Source: Actinomycetota bacterium
GTDB taxonomy: Bacteria; Actinomycetota; Thermoleophilia; Gaiellales; Gaiellaceae
Direction: 5' to 3'
Length of the DNA: 52,455 nucleotides
Assembly (NCBI GenBank): GCA_003161615.1
Contig: PMOB01000002.1
Location: 1-52,455, forward strand
Under the pieces are notes generated by a model, which ran no database searches, was not told the origin of the DNA, and was given only the letters and a program-made list of their open reading frames with translations. Both the position numbers and the translations under genes were made by a program. Shown piece after piece: positions 18,503-27,176 of the stretch; the first letter of the stretch is position 1; each line of letters opens with the position of its first letter.

Positions 18503-19321
18503 TCAACCGTACCAGGCTGGTGCCGCGAGCCAGGTCTGTCCGAGACGGCTCAGGGAGCGGCGTGCAGCCTCGGCTGCGCGACGTTGGGCGAAGAGCCCGT
18601 AGAGCGCGGGCCCGGCTCCGGAGACGTCGGCGCGGAAGGCTCCTGCGGCCCTGAGCTCGTCGGCGAGCGGCGAGCTCGCGAGGTCGTTCGACGGCAGCGC
18701 GGCGAGGTCGCGCGCGCGGTCGAGCGAGGAGAGCGCGCCGAGGACCGCACGTCGCCGCTCATCCCAGCCGGCGGCGCCGTCGCGCGCGTCGAACGCCGCG
18801 TAGACGTCGGCGGTCGAGCTCTTTGTCGCGCCGCTCGGGAGGAGGACGACGACCCAGAAGTCCTGCGGCAGGTTGAAGAGCTCGAGCTCACTCCCGTCAC
18901 CTGAACCGAGCTGCGGCCCGTCGGCGAGGAAGAACGGGACGTCCGCGCCGATCGTGGCGGCGATGCGATGGAGCGCGTCGGGCGCCAGCGGCTGGTCGAG
19001 GGTCTCGTTGGCGAGCCGGAGGGCGGTCGCGGCGTCGGAGCTGCCGCCGCCGAGGCCCGCCGCGACCGGGATCGTCTTCTCGATCCGAACCCGCCAGCGG
19101 GGCTCGATCTCCGCCGCGCGCGCCAGCGCCTCGAGCGCGGCGCGAACGAGAGTGTCCCCAGGGAAGCCCTCGACCGTGAGCGTCGCGGCCTCGTGGAACT
19201 CGATCCGGTCGACGAAGTCGATGCGCTGCAGGACGGTCAGCACCTCGTGCTTGCCGTCGTCGCGGGTCGGGCCGACGACGAGCGCAAGGTTGACTTTCGC
19301 GGGGGCCGGCGCGCGCTTCAC
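18503..19321 (-). CDS. ispE: 4-diphosphocytidyl-2-C-methyl-D-erythritol kinase
   Basis: GHMP kinase of the MEP isoprenoid pathway, phosphorylating CDP-methylerythritol at the 2-hydroxyl. The 272-residue protein shows APAKVNLALVV, the ATP loop IPVAAGLGGGSSDAATAL, IGADVPFFLADGP and the C-terminal SGAGPALYGLF. Its ATG overlaps the rsmA stop (ATGA). The rsmA-ispE order is conserved in actinobacteria. Confidence 0.95.
   Translation of the reverse strand: MKRAPAPAKVNLALVVGPTRDDGKHEVLTVLQRIDFVDRIEFHEAATLTVEGFPGDTLVRAALEALARAAEIEPRWRVRIEKTIPVAAGLGGGSSDAATALRLANETLDQPLAPDALHRIAATIGADVPFFLADGPQLGSGDGSELELFNLPQDFWVVVLLPSGATKSSTADVYAAFDARDGAAGWDERRRAVLGALSSLDRARDLAALPSNDLASSPLADELRAAGAFRADVSGAGPALYGLFAQRRAAEAARRSLSRLGQTWLAAPAWYG
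18506..18511 (-). promoter_or_regulatory. -10 element of three-helix protein gene, inside ispE 3' end (TACGGT)
   Basis: TACGGT lies 6 bases before the ATG at 18499 and encodes the final Tyr-Gly of IspE. Confidence 0.5.
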
Positions 19322-20076
19322 GGCAGCGCCTCGGCGAGCGCGACGAAGTCCTGCGGCACGAGCGCCTCGGCCCGCGTGTCCGGCGCATGGCCGATCGCGG
19401 CGAGCGCCTCCGCGGCCTGCTCCCGCGTGGCGACATCCCTGAGGTCAAGCGAGTTCGGCAGCGTCTTGCGCCGGTGGAGGAAAGCCGAGACGACGACCTT
19501 CTTCAGGCGAGCGAAGTCCGGCGGCAGCTCGATGCGGCGAAAGGCGACGAGTGCAGAGTCGACGTTCGGCGGCGGCCGGAAGACATGGCGTGACACCGGG
19601 TGGAATCCCGTCCGCTCGGCGGCAAGCTGGACGAGGACGGAAACGGCGCCGTAGTCCTTCGTACCGGGCGACGCGAAGAGGCGGTCGGCGACCTCCCGCT
19701 GCACCATCACGCACCAGAGACCGATGTTCGGGAGACCGTCGAGGCTCTCGACGATGAGAGGCGTGGCGACGTTATACGGGAGGTTGGCGACGAGCTTGGT
19801 CGCGTCCTGCGGCAACTCGAGCTTGAGGGCGTCGCCGAAGACGACGTCGACGTTCGGGCCGAGGTTGCGCAGCTCCGGCTCGAGCTCGGGGTCGATCTCC
19901 ACTGCGTGGACGTGCCGGACGCGTTCGGCGAGGTAGCGCGTGAGGACGCCTTGTCCCGGGCCGATCTCGAGCACGACGTCGTCAGGGCCGAGCTCGGCGA
20001 GCCGGCCGATCACGTCGAGGATGTTGGGGTCGGCCAGGAAATGCTGGCCGAAGGACTTCTTCACACGCCGAAACAT
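19318..20076 (-). CDS. rsmA: 16S rRNA dimethyladenosine transferase
   Basis: Dimethylates two adjacent adenosines near the 3' end of 16S rRNA. The 252-residue protein shows KKSFGQHFLADPNIL, the SAM-binding LEIGPGQGVLTRYLA, acidic VEIDPEL, the catalytic NLPYNVATPL and the RNA-binding FRPPPNVDSALV. Overlaps of 16 bases with tatD and 4 bases with ispE indicate one transcript. Confidence 0.96.
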   Translation of the reverse strand: MFRRVKKSFGQHFLADPNILDVIGRLAELGPDDVVLEIGPGQGVLTRYLAERVRHVHAVEIDPELEPELRNLGPNVDVVFGDALKLELPQDATKLVANLPYNVATPLIVESLDGLPNIGLWCVMVQREVADRLFASPGTKDYGAVSVLVQLAAERTGFHPVSRHVFRPPPNVDSALVAFRRIELPPDFARLKKVVVSAFLHRRKTLPNSLDLRDVATREQAAEALAAIGHAPDTRAEALVPQDFVALAEALP

Positions 20077-20801
20077 GCGCTCGCGTTCGTGTCGATCTGC
20101 CGCTCGAGGTCGGCAGGCTCCTCCCCGCGCGCATTGGAGAGCGCGGCGAACGTGTGGGTGACGTAGGCGGGCTCGTTGCGCTCGCCGCGGACCGGTTGCG
20201 GCGCGAGGTACGGCGAATCGGTCTCCGCCAGGATCCGGTCGGCCGGCACCTGGGCGGCCGCGAGGCGGAGATCGACCGCCTTCGGGAAGGTCGCGTTGCC
20301 GGCGAACGAGACGTACCAGCCGCGCTCGAGCGCGGTCGGGAGCAGGTGCGGCGACGAGAAGCAGTGCAGGACAGCGACGCCCTCGTAACCACTGAGCGTG
20401 GCGAGCGTGTCCTCGTCGGCGGCGCGCGTGTGGATCACGACCGGCTTGCCGAGCTCCGCGGCGAGCTCGAGCTGCGCCGCGAACAGCCACTTCTGGGGGC
20501 CGCGCGGCGCGTAGTCGCGGAACCAGTCGAGGCCTGTCTCCCCGACCGCGACCGCCTTGGGGTGCGCGAGCAACTCGCGAAGCTCGGCGAGGTCGGCGTC
20601 CGCCGCGTTCCCCGCGTTGTGCGGGTGGATGCCGAGGATCGCCGAGACGCCCTCATGCTTCTCCGCAAGCGCGAGCGCGTTGCGGCAGTCGTCGAGGTCG
20701 GTGCCGACGGTGAGGATCCGGGTCACGCCGGCCTCCCGCGCGCGAGCGATCGCGCCCTCGGGGTCGTCGAGCGCCGTGAGGTGCGCGTGCGTGTCGATCA
20801 T
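20061..20801 (-). CDS. tatD: TatD family metal-dependent hydrolase (DNase)
   Basis: TIM-barrel hydrolase of the TatD/YcfH family. The 246-residue protein has metal ligands in MIDTHAHL, AVGETGLDWFRDYA, VIHTRAADEDT, LHCFSS and the Asp of ILAETDSPYLAPQP. The family is linked to 3'-5' DNA or RNA exonuclease activity. ATGA overlap with metG. Confidence 0.94.
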   Translation of the reverse strand: MIDTHAHLTALDDPEGAIARAREAGVTRILTVGTDLDDCRNALALAEKHEGVSAILGIHPHNAGNAADADLAELRELLAHPKAVAVGETGLDWFRDYAPRGPQKWLFAAQLELAAELGKPVVIHTRAADEDTLATLSGYEGVAVLHCFSSPHLLPTALERGWYVSFAGNATFPKAVDLRLAAAQVPADRILAETDSPYLAPQPVRGERNEPAYVTHTFAALSNARGEEPADLERQIDTNASACFGV

Positions 20802-22318
20802 GTGCCAGCAGTTGCGGGCAGCTCGATGCGCGGAAAGAGCGGCTCCGCGGCGGCGATCCCGGCCGCGTCGGCCGCGACGCCGTTGCGGATGCGCTCCCAC
20901 GAGAGGTCGTCGCCCTGGCCGACAGCGGCGAGGATGCGCGGCGCCGCGTCCGGCAGGAAGGGCGCGAGCGCGACGGCGAGCCCGGTCAGACCGTCGACGA
21001 GGTTGTAGAGGACGGCGTCGAGCCGGGCCGCGTTCGCCTCGTCCTTCGCGAGCTGCCACGGAGCTTCAACCGTGACGTACTGATTGAGCGCGCGGACTCC
21101 GACCCAGATCGCGTCGAGCGCGCCGGTGACGTCGTAGCGCTCGAGCCGTGCCGAGACGTCGGCGCCGAGGGCGTCGAGATCCAGGGCCGGCTCCACGTCG
21201 ACGCGCCTGGTGGCCCCGTCGCGGTAGCGCGCGACCATCGCCGTCGTGCGGGAGAGGAGGTTGCCGAGGTCGTTCGCGAGCTCGTTGTCGTACCGCTCCT
21301 GAATTCCGTCGACAGACGCGCTGCCGTCCTGACCGAAGGAGATCGCACGCGCCATCCAGTAGCGCACAGCGTCGGAGCCGTAGATGTCGATCAGCTCGAG
21401 CGGCTCGACGATGTTGCCGAGCGACTTCGAGATCTTCCGCTCGTCGAGCAGGAGATAGCCATGGACGAAGAGGTCCTGCGGCAGCTCGTAGCCCGCGGAG
21501 AGGAGCATCGCCGGCCAGTAGACGCAGTGGAAGCGGAGGATGTCCTTCGCGAGCAGGTGGTGGGCCGCGGGCCAGAACGTGTCGCGGAGGTCCTCGCCGG
21601 GGCGGGCGTACGTGAGGGCGCTGATGTAGTTGACGAGCGCGTCGGCCCAGACGTACGCGACCTGGCTCTCGTCCCACGGCAGCGGGATGCCCCACGGCTG
21701 GCCGGCGCGCGAGATGGAGAAGTCGCGCAGCCCACCGGCGATGAACGACCGTGCTTCGTTGTAACGGAAGTCCGGCCGCACGAACTCCGGCCGCTCGTCG
21801 TAGATCGCGAGCAGCTTCTCCTGATACGCCGAGAGCCGGAAGAAGTAGTTCTTCTCCTCGATCCACTCCGGAGCGACGAGGTGATCGGGACAGAGCCCGT
21901 CCGGCGTCAACTCCTCCTCGGTCTTGAACGCCTCGCAACCGACGCAGTACAGCCCGGCGTAGACGTCCTCGTAGACATCGCCGTTGTCGTAGATCCGCTG
22001 GAGGAACTCACGGACGAAGGCCTTGTGCCCCTCGTCGCTCGTGCGGATGAAGAAGTCGATGTTCGCGTTGATTCGCTTCGGCACCTCGCGCCACGGCACG
22101 GCGATCCGGTCGGCGTATTCCTGCGGCTCCAGCCCCTGCTCCTGCGCGACCCGCCAGACCTTCGTCGCGTGCTCGTCGACGCCCGTTAGGAAGAACGTCT
22201 CCTCGCCGCGCTGCTGGTGATAGCGGACGAGCATGTCGCCGATCGCCGTGGTGTACGCATGCCCGATGTGCGGGGTCGAGTTGACGTAGTAGATCGGCGT
22301 CGTGAGGTAGAAGCGCAT
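20798..22318 (-). CDS. metG: Methionyl-tRNA synthetase
   Basis: Charges tRNA-Met. The 506-residue protein has YYVNSTPHIGHAYTT (HIGH), GVDEHATKV, a single zinc knuckle around YCVGCEAF (second half GLCPDHL), KISKSLGN and the anticodon-binding helical domain ending near residue 490. It lacks the C-terminal EMAP/Trbp111-like tRNA-binding domain. TATCAT 6 bases before the ATG suggests a leaderless message heading metG-tatD-rsmA-ispE. Confidence 0.97.
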   Translation of the reverse strand: MRFYLTTPIYYVNSTPHIGHAYTTAIGDMLVRYHQQRGEETFFLTGVDEHATKVWRVAQEQGLEPQEYADRIAVPWREVPKRINANIDFFIRTSDEGHKAFVREFLQRIYDNGDVYEDVYAGLYCVGCEAFKTEEELTPDGLCPDHLVAPEWIEEKNYFFRLSAYQEKLLAIYDERPEFVRPDFRYNEARSFIAGGLRDFSISRAGQPWGIPLPWDESQVAYVWADALVNYISALTYARPGEDLRDTFWPAAHHLLAKDILRFHCVYWPAMLLSAGYELPQDLFVHGYLLLDERKISKSLGNIVEPLELIDIYGSDAVRYWMARAISFGQDGSASVDGIQERYDNELANDLGNLLSRTTAMVARYRDGATRRVDVEPALDLDALGADVSARLERYDVTGALDAIWVGVRALNQYVTVEAPWQLAKDEANAARLDAVLYNLVDGLTGLAVALAPFLPDAAPRILAAVGQGDDLSWERIRNGVAADAAGIAAAEPLFPRIELPATAGT

Positions 22319-22324
22319 CTACCC

Positions 22325-22330
22325 ATGATA
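22325..22330 (-). promoter_or_regulatory. -10 element of metG operon (TATCAT)
   Basis: TATCAT lies 6 bases before the metG ATG; leaderless spacing. Confidence 0.6.
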
Positions 22331-22359
22331 CGAGCCGCGTCTACGCGTTTTCCGCCATT

Positions 22360-23370
22360 TCAAGCCGCGCGACGGAGCCGGACAGCCCTCGCAAACGGGT
22401 AGGTGATGACAACCGCCGGCGGACGATCTCGCCGCCGCCGACGGCGGAGCCCGGTAGCGAGAGCGGCGAGCGTCGCGAGGATCCCCGGACCTGCGGCGAG
22501 CGCGGCTGGAAGGAACGCGGGTGCCTGCTTCGGAGCGGCTCGTACGGGCGCCGCTGCGTGGCCGGCGACAGCCGGCCCGGCAAACGCACCCTCGAACCTC
22601 CGCGGCTTGCTCGCCGTCTGCGTCGGCTTCTTCTCGGCACGGGTCGGGCGGCGCTTCGGCGCAGTGCTGCTTCGGGCCGCGCTGCTTTCGGCCGCGCGAG
22701 GAACCGTCTGCGCTGCAACGGGAGCCGATGCGCGAGCGCGGATGACGAGCCCCGCACCGCCGGAGCTCGCCGGGTGTGCCGCCGCGACGGGAGCGGGACC
22801 GGAGACCGGCGCAGGCGTCGGAGCGGGCTCGGAACTCGAGCCGCTTCCGGAGCCGGCGGGCACGCCGACGCTGCCGGACGAGCCTCCTACCTGGTCGGGC
22901 GGCGGCGAGGCAACGGCGGGAAGCAGGCCGAGCGGATCGACGTAGCCGTTCGCGTCGGCGCTGTGCCGGATGCCGAGATGGACGTAGGGAACGGAGAAGT
23001 CGGTCGTGCCGCTCGGTCCGACCGTGCCGACCACCGCACCTTCGGCCACTGTGGCGCCCTTCGCCACGCCGATCGAGCCGAGATGCGTCAGCGTCACCGA
23101 GTAGCCGTCGGCCGTCTCGATCGTCACGCACTTCCCGTTCGTGGGAACCGAGCCGGCGAAGCTGACGACTCCGCCCGCCGGCGCGACGACCGGATCGCCG
23201 GTCGCGGTGGCGCCGATGTCGATGCCGCGGTGCTGCCCGCCCGCGTACGGATGCGCAGGGTCGTAGGCGAACGTCTGGAGCACCGACCCGTGCACCGGCC
23301 AGCTCCACGCCTGCGCCACCGGCACCCACACGAGGAAGACCGCCGCCATCGTTGTCAGTCTGAGCAACAT
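22360..23370 (-). CDS. Exported M23 (LytM-like) peptidase-family protein
   Basis: The 336-residue protein has a signal peptide (cleavage near VAQA), a LytM/M23 domain (about 24-150), a long Pro/Ser/Ala-rich region (about 155-280) and a C-terminal hydrophobic helix followed by Arg-rich cytoplasmic residues. Zinc ligands in HRGIDIG are present and the catalytic His of YVHLG is present, but the second His of the usual HxH is Gly. It may be a non-catalytic regulator or a variant hydrolase. It has the best canonical promoter in the window. Confidence 0.85.
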   Translation of the reverse strand: MLLRLTTMAAVFLVWVPVAQAWSWPVHGSVLQTFAYDPAHPYAGGQHRGIDIGATATGDPVVAPAGGVVSFAGSVPTNGKCVTIETADGYSVTLTHLGSIGVAKGATVAEGAVVGTVGPSGTTDFSVPYVHLGIRHSADANGYVDPLGLLPAVASPPPDQVGGSSGSVGVPAGSGSGSSSEPAPTPAPVSGPAPVAAAHPASSGGAGLVIRARASAPVAAQTVPRAAESSAARSSTAPKRRPTRAEKKPTQTASKPRRFEGAFAGPAVAGHAAAPVRAAPKQAPAFLPAALAAGPGILATLAALATGLRRRRRRDRPPAVVITYPFARAVRLRRAA

Positions 23371-23379
23371 CGTCCGCGC

Positions 23380-23408
23380 ACGATAGCGACGGCGCCGGCT
23401 GTTGTCAA
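23380..23408 (-). promoter_or_regulatory. Sigma70-type promoter of M23 gene
   Basis: TTGACA (23403-23408) and TATCGT (23380-23385) on the minus strand are separated by exactly 17 bases. The -10 ends 9 bases before the ATG at 23370. The -35 lies 6 bases beyond the rsmI stop. Confidence 0.8.
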
Positions 23409-23414
23409 ATCTGA

Positions 23415-24221
23415 TTACAACGACGCCTTGTACAGCCGGTTCCGCGCCACGCCGGTGAGGCGGGAGACGATCTCGGCGGCCTTCTTGCGGGGGACTCCGG
23501 CCGCGACCAGCTCGGCGACCGCCTCGAGCGCGACGTCATCCCCCGGCCCGGCCGGCGCAGCTGCCGGCCCGATGACGAGCGTGATCTCGCCTTTCGGCGG
23601 CTCGGAGAAGGGCTCGGCGAGCTCCGCCGCCGTCCCGCGAGCGATCTCCTCGAAGCGCTTCGTCAGCTCGCGGCAGACCGCAACCTGTCGGCCGGGATCG
23701 GCAGCCGCGAGCGAGCGCAGCGTCGCGGGCAGCCGTTGCGGGGACTCGAACGCGACCGCCGGCCACGGCCAGCCTGCCAGCTCCTCCCACACGGAAGCCA
23801 AGGCCTTCTCGCCGCGCGGCAGGAAGCCGAGGAAGCGGTACTGCGCCGCGACCAGCCCCGACGCGATGAGCGCCGTCTCGACCGCCGACGGCCCGGGAAG
23901 GACGGTCACCTCCACTCCCGCGTCCAACGCGGCCCGCACGAGCCGCGCACCGGGATCGGACACGCCAGGCATCCCCGCATCCGACACCAGGGCGACCCGC
24001 TCCCCCGCCTCGAGTCGCGGCAGGAGCTCGGCCGTGCGCTGTGCCTCGTTGTGCTCGTGGTACGAGAGGAGCCGCGCCTCGATGCCGTGCCGCTGGAGGA
24101 GCCCGCGCGTGTGGCGTGTGTCCTCACAGAGGACGACGTTCGCCGCGGCGAGCTCGGCGAGGACGCGCAGCGTGACGTCCTCGAGGTTGCCGATCGGCGT
24201 GGCGCAGACCGCGAGCGGCAT
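23415..24221 (-). CDS. rsmI: 16S rRNA (cytidine-2'-O)-methyltransferase
   Basis: Methylates the 2'-hydroxyl of C1402 in 16S rRNA. The 268-residue protein shows VCATPIGNLEDVTLRVLAEL, CEDTRHTRGLL, LVSDAGMPGVSDPGARLV and LPGPSAVETAL, as in tetrapyrrole-methylase-fold enzymes, plus the C-terminal helical extension. The ATG shares one base with the stop of the ROK kinase (TGATG), so it is coupled to it. Confidence 0.96.
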   Translation of the reverse strand: MPLAVCATPIGNLEDVTLRVLAELAAANVVLCEDTRHTRGLLQRHGIEARLLSYHEHNEAQRTAELLPRLEAGERVALVSDAGMPGVSDPGARLVRAALDAGVEVTVLPGPSAVETALIASGLVAAQYRFLGFLPRGEKALASVWEELAGWPWPAVAFESPQRLPATLRSLAAADPGRQVAVCRELTKRFEEIARGTAAELAEPFSEPPKGEITLVIGPAAAPAGPGDDVALEAVAELVAAGVPRKKAAEIVSRLTGVARNRLYKASL

Positions 24222-25135
24222 CAGGCGGAGTCGAGCGCCTCGAAGCCGACGAACGCGGCGCCGATCAGGCCCGCCGCCGTGCCGAGCTCTGCCTTCGCGA
24301 GCCGGAAGTCGTCCCGCATCGGTTTGAGCGCCTCGCGCCGCGCGACCTCCTCCGCCGGCCCGCACAGGTAGTCGAATGCCGCAACGCCGAAGCCGCCGCC
24401 GAGCAGAACGAGCTCCGGGGCGAAGATATTGACGAAGGAGCCGATGCCGGAGCCGAGGTGGCGCGCGAGATCTTCGAGGATCTCCTTCGCCTTCGCGTCG
24501 CCCTCGTTCGCAAGCCGGATGAGCCGGTGCGCGTCGGCGGACGGCCCGAACGCCTCGCGCGCCGCGTCCGTCGCCGCCGTCCCGCTCACGTACGCCTCGA
24601 GATGACCACGCCCGGTGCACACGCCCTGGCACGGGCGGCCATCGTGAACGATCACGACGTGGCCGAGCTCGACGCCGCCGCCGTTGCCGCCGCGGAACGG
24701 CACGCCGCCAGAGACGATTCCGCCGCCGACGCCGGTCCCAAGCGTGAGCATCACGAGGTCGTCGACGCCGCGGCCCGCGCCCGCGCGCCACTCTCCGATC
24801 GCGGCCCCGTTCGCGTCGTTGTCGAGCCCGACCGGGACGCCGAACCGCTCGTGCATGTGATCCCGCAGCGGTGCGTTCTCGAGCGGGACGTTGACGCTGC
24901 GGACGACGACGCCCCGTTTTGCGTCGATCGGGGATGGCGCGCCGATGCCGATCGCGGCGACCGAGTCGTCGAGCAGCTCCGCCACGGCAGCCTCGAGCTC
25001 GGCGAGAACGTGCTCCTGGGAATCCTGCGGAGTCGCGCGCTCGTGGCGGCGAACGACGCTTCCGTCGCGGGCCACGACGCCGGCGAGGATCTTCGTGCCG
25101 CCGAGGTCGACGCCGATGGCGTGGAGGGCTTCCAC
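24221..25135 (-). CDS. ROK-family sugar kinase (probable glucokinase)
   Basis: The protein (304 residues from GTG 25135) has the ATP motif IGVDLGGTKILAGVV, the substrate/catalytic region GLDNDANGAAIGEW, LGTGVGGGI, and a zinc-site region PCQGVCTGRGHLEAY. The usual third Cys of the ROK zinc motif is replaced by His. The C-terminal LVLLGGGFG is standard. Phosphorylation of glucose is the default for stand-alone ROK kinases, but specificity is not provable here. GTG is chosen because the domain begins within 8 residues; the divergent LCP gene starts only 22 bases away. Confidence 0.88.
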   Translation of the reverse strand: MEALHAIGVDLGGTKILAGVVARDGSVVRRHERATPQDSQEHVLAELEAAVAELLDDSVAAIGIGAPSPIDAKRGVVVRSVNVPLENAPLRDHMHERFGVPVGLDNDANGAAIGEWRAGAGRGVDDLVMLTLGTGVGGGIVSGGVPFRGGNGGGVELGHVVIVHDGRPCQGVCTGRGHLEAYVSGTAATDAAREAFGPSADAHRLIRLANEGDAKAKEILEDLARHLGSGIGSFVNIFAPELVLLGGGFGVAAFDYLCGPAEEVARREALKPMRDDFRLAKAELGTAAGLIGAAFVGFEALDSA

Positions 25136-25141
25136 TGTGGG

Positions 25142-25147
25142 TACCGT
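25142..25147 (+). promoter_or_regulatory. -10 element of LCP gene (TACCGT)
   Basis: TACCGT lies 10 bases before the ATG at 25158, in the 22-base gap shared with the divergent ROK kinase gene. Confidence 0.5.
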
Positions 25148-25157
25148 AATTGGCCGG

Positions 25158-26384
25158 ATGGCCGCCCCCGAGGACAAGCCGTACCGCGTCTACCGGGGCG
25201 GGCGGTCGAAAGGGAAGGTGCCGCTCGACCGGCGCGACCGGGAAGCGCGGCGGGCGCGCCGGACCGACGGCGAAGGCCCGGACAAGGGCAGCGGCCGGAT
25301 CACGAAGAAGAGCAACCGCCGCCGGCTCTGGCTCGGCTGGACGTGGCGCCGCTGGACACTCGTCACGATCCTCGGCCTCTTCCTCCTCATCGTGATCTGG
25401 GGCGTCGCCGGCTACCTCTCCGTCGCGAGCGGGGTCAGCGCCGCGAACAAGCGGCTGCCGAAGGGCGTGCGGACGGTGCTCGCGCCCGACGCAGGGCTCA
25501 TCTACTCGAACCCGACGAACATCCTCCTCGTCGGCACCGACCACGCGACCGGGAAGGGATCGCAGGGACGGAGCGTCGACCAGCACTCCGACTCGCTCAC
25601 GCTCCTGCGCACCGAGCCGGGCCGCGGGCGCCTCGTCTACCTCTCGATCCCGCGCGACCTCGAGACGACGATCCCCGGCTACGGCGACCAGAAGATCAAC
25701 GCGGCGATGCAGCTCGGCGGCCCGAAGCTCGCGATCAAGACGATCGACCAGCTGCTCGGCAAGCAGCTCCAGATCAACCATGTCGTCTTCGTCGACTTCA
25801 ACCAGTTCGAGAAGCTCATCGACGCGATCGGCGGGATCACGGTCGACGTGCCGGAGAACATCGCCTCCAACAAGTTCGACTGCCCGTACCCGGCGAAGCG
25901 GTGCGCGACGTGGACCGGCTGGCACTTCCACAAGGGGCCGACGCACATGACCGGCCACCAGGCTCTGATCTTCTCGAGAATCCGCGAGAACCGGCTCGAC
26001 CCGTCGTGGACCGACTTCGCGCGCCAGCACGACCAGCAGCTCGTCGAGCAGGCGACGCTGTCGAAGCTGTCGAGCGCCTCGCGGTTCTTCTCCCTCCCGT
26101 TCAACGGCAGCGACCTGCTCGCGCCGATCGCGACCGACCTCTCGACATGGCAGCTGATGCAGCTCGCGTGGGTGAAGTTCCGCTCCTCGACGGCGAACGC
26201 GCTTCATTGCAGGCTCGGCGGGACGGCGGAGCAGATCGGCGGCCAGGACTTCATCGTCGGCGGCGAGCAGAACATCGCCGTCCTCGACCAGGTGCTCGGA
26301 ACCGCGGCACCTCAACGCCCGGCCGCGGGGAACCTCTACGCCCCCGGCTGCCTCGTCGGCACGGCCAGCGGCCTGCTGAAGTGA
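25158..26384 (+). CDS. LytR-CpsA-Psr (LCP) family protein
   Basis: LCP enzymes attach wall polymers such as teichoic acids or arabinogalactan to peptidoglycan. The 408-residue protein has a long basic cytoplasmic N-terminus (about 1-68), one membrane helix (about 70-92, TLVTILGLFLLIVIWGVAGY) and the extracellular LCP domain with NILLVGTDHA, SDSLTLLRTEPGRGRLVYLS with IPRD, and GGITVDVPE. The polymer is unknown. Confidence 0.92.
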   Translation: MAAPEDKPYRVYRGGRSKGKVPLDRRDREARRARRTDGEGPDKGSGRITKKSNRRRLWLGWTWRRWTLVTILGLFLLIVIWGVAGYLSVASGVSAANKRLPKGVRTVLAPDAGLIYSNPTNILLVGTDHATGKGSQGRSVDQHSDSLTLLRTEPGRGRLVYLSIPRDLETTIPGYGDQKINAAMQLGGPKLAIKTIDQLLGKQLQINHVVFVDFNQFEKLIDAIGGITVDVPENIASNKFDCPYPAKRCATWTGWHFHKGPTHMTGHQALIFSRIRENRLDPSWTDFARQHDQQLVEQATLSKLSSASRFFSLPFNGSDLLAPIATDLSTWQLMQLAWVKFRSSTANALHCRLGGTAEQIGGQDFIVGGEQNIAVLDQVLGTAAPQRPAAGNLYAPGCLVGTASGLLK

Positions 26385-26483
26385 CGATCCGCCGCCCGGC
26401 GGCGTAGCCCGCGGCGCTCAGACGACAGAGGGACTCACCCAGCCGACCGGTCTCCCAGTTGGCGCGTCGTTAGGCGACGGCGA

Positions 26484-26489
26484 TACGTT
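26484..26489 (+). promoter_or_regulatory. -10 element of lipoprotein gene (TACGTT)
   Basis: TACGTT lies 9 bases before the ATG at 26499. Confidence 0.4.
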
Positions 26490-26498
26490 CGGCTTGTC

Positions 26499-27113
26499 AT
26501 GACGATCCGCCGAACCGCTGATTCGCGGACGGGAGCGACGGCGGCGGTGGTCGGCATCCTTCTGGCGTCCGGGTGCGCGGGAGGACACCAGACTGCGACG
26601 TGTAGCCCCTATCCCTCGCGACGTCCGGCCGTCCCTTACCGGGTTCAAGCGGCAATGAAGCGATATGACCCGCGCCTCGCCTACGTCCCGACTCGCCTGC
26701 CCACCGGCACCGACGGGTACGGCTTCTACTTCGGGAAGTGGGGTGTCGGCGCTGGAGGCGAGCTCCGGCGGCCCAAAGCGGGTGATCGAGCCAGGGCCGG
26801 CTCGGGCTTTGGCATCTCCTTCAACCAGAAAGGGAACTCGGTACCGGGGTTGGTCGCGTACTGGCTAGGCAGTGGGAACTGTCAGTCGCAGGGGTCGGCG
26901 ATGCACCAGTTCAGGCTCAACGGCGCCGCCGTCAACTGGTCGGCTACCTACGAGGATCAGGAGGCGTGGAGCTGCGTCCGCCGAGGAGGTACTCGATTTG
27001 TCGTGTCCGTGACTCGGAGCGTTGCGGGCGACGACAACCTGCACAGCCGGCAGGGTCGAAAGGATGCGCTCGAACTAGCTTGCATGCTCGCCTACATCCG
27101 GCCAGCTCGCTAG
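26499..27113 (+). CDS. Putative lipoprotein of unknown function
   Basis: A signal segment (AAVVGILLASGC) with lipobox LASGC places the lipidated Cys near residue 26. The mature part of about 180 residues contains four further Cys and many Gly, Tyr and Trp residues, with no motif I recognise. No partner gene shares its transcript. Base composition is slightly lower in GC than its neighbours. Confidence 0.72.
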   Translation: MTIRRTADSRTGATAAVVGILLASGCAGGHQTATCSPYPSRRPAVPYRVQAAMKRYDPRLAYVPTRLPTGTDGYGFYFGKWGVGAGGELRRPKAGDRARAGSGFGISFNQKGNSVPGLVAYWLGSGNCQSQGSAMHQFRLNGAAVNWSATYEDQEAWSCVRRGGTRFVVSVTRSVAGDDNLHSRQGRKDALELACMLAYIRPAR

Positions 27114-27176
27114 ACAGCGCCCCCCAATCGCTCAAGTGACACTTAGACGCCGAACCCGTCTCCGAGTTAGAGGGGG

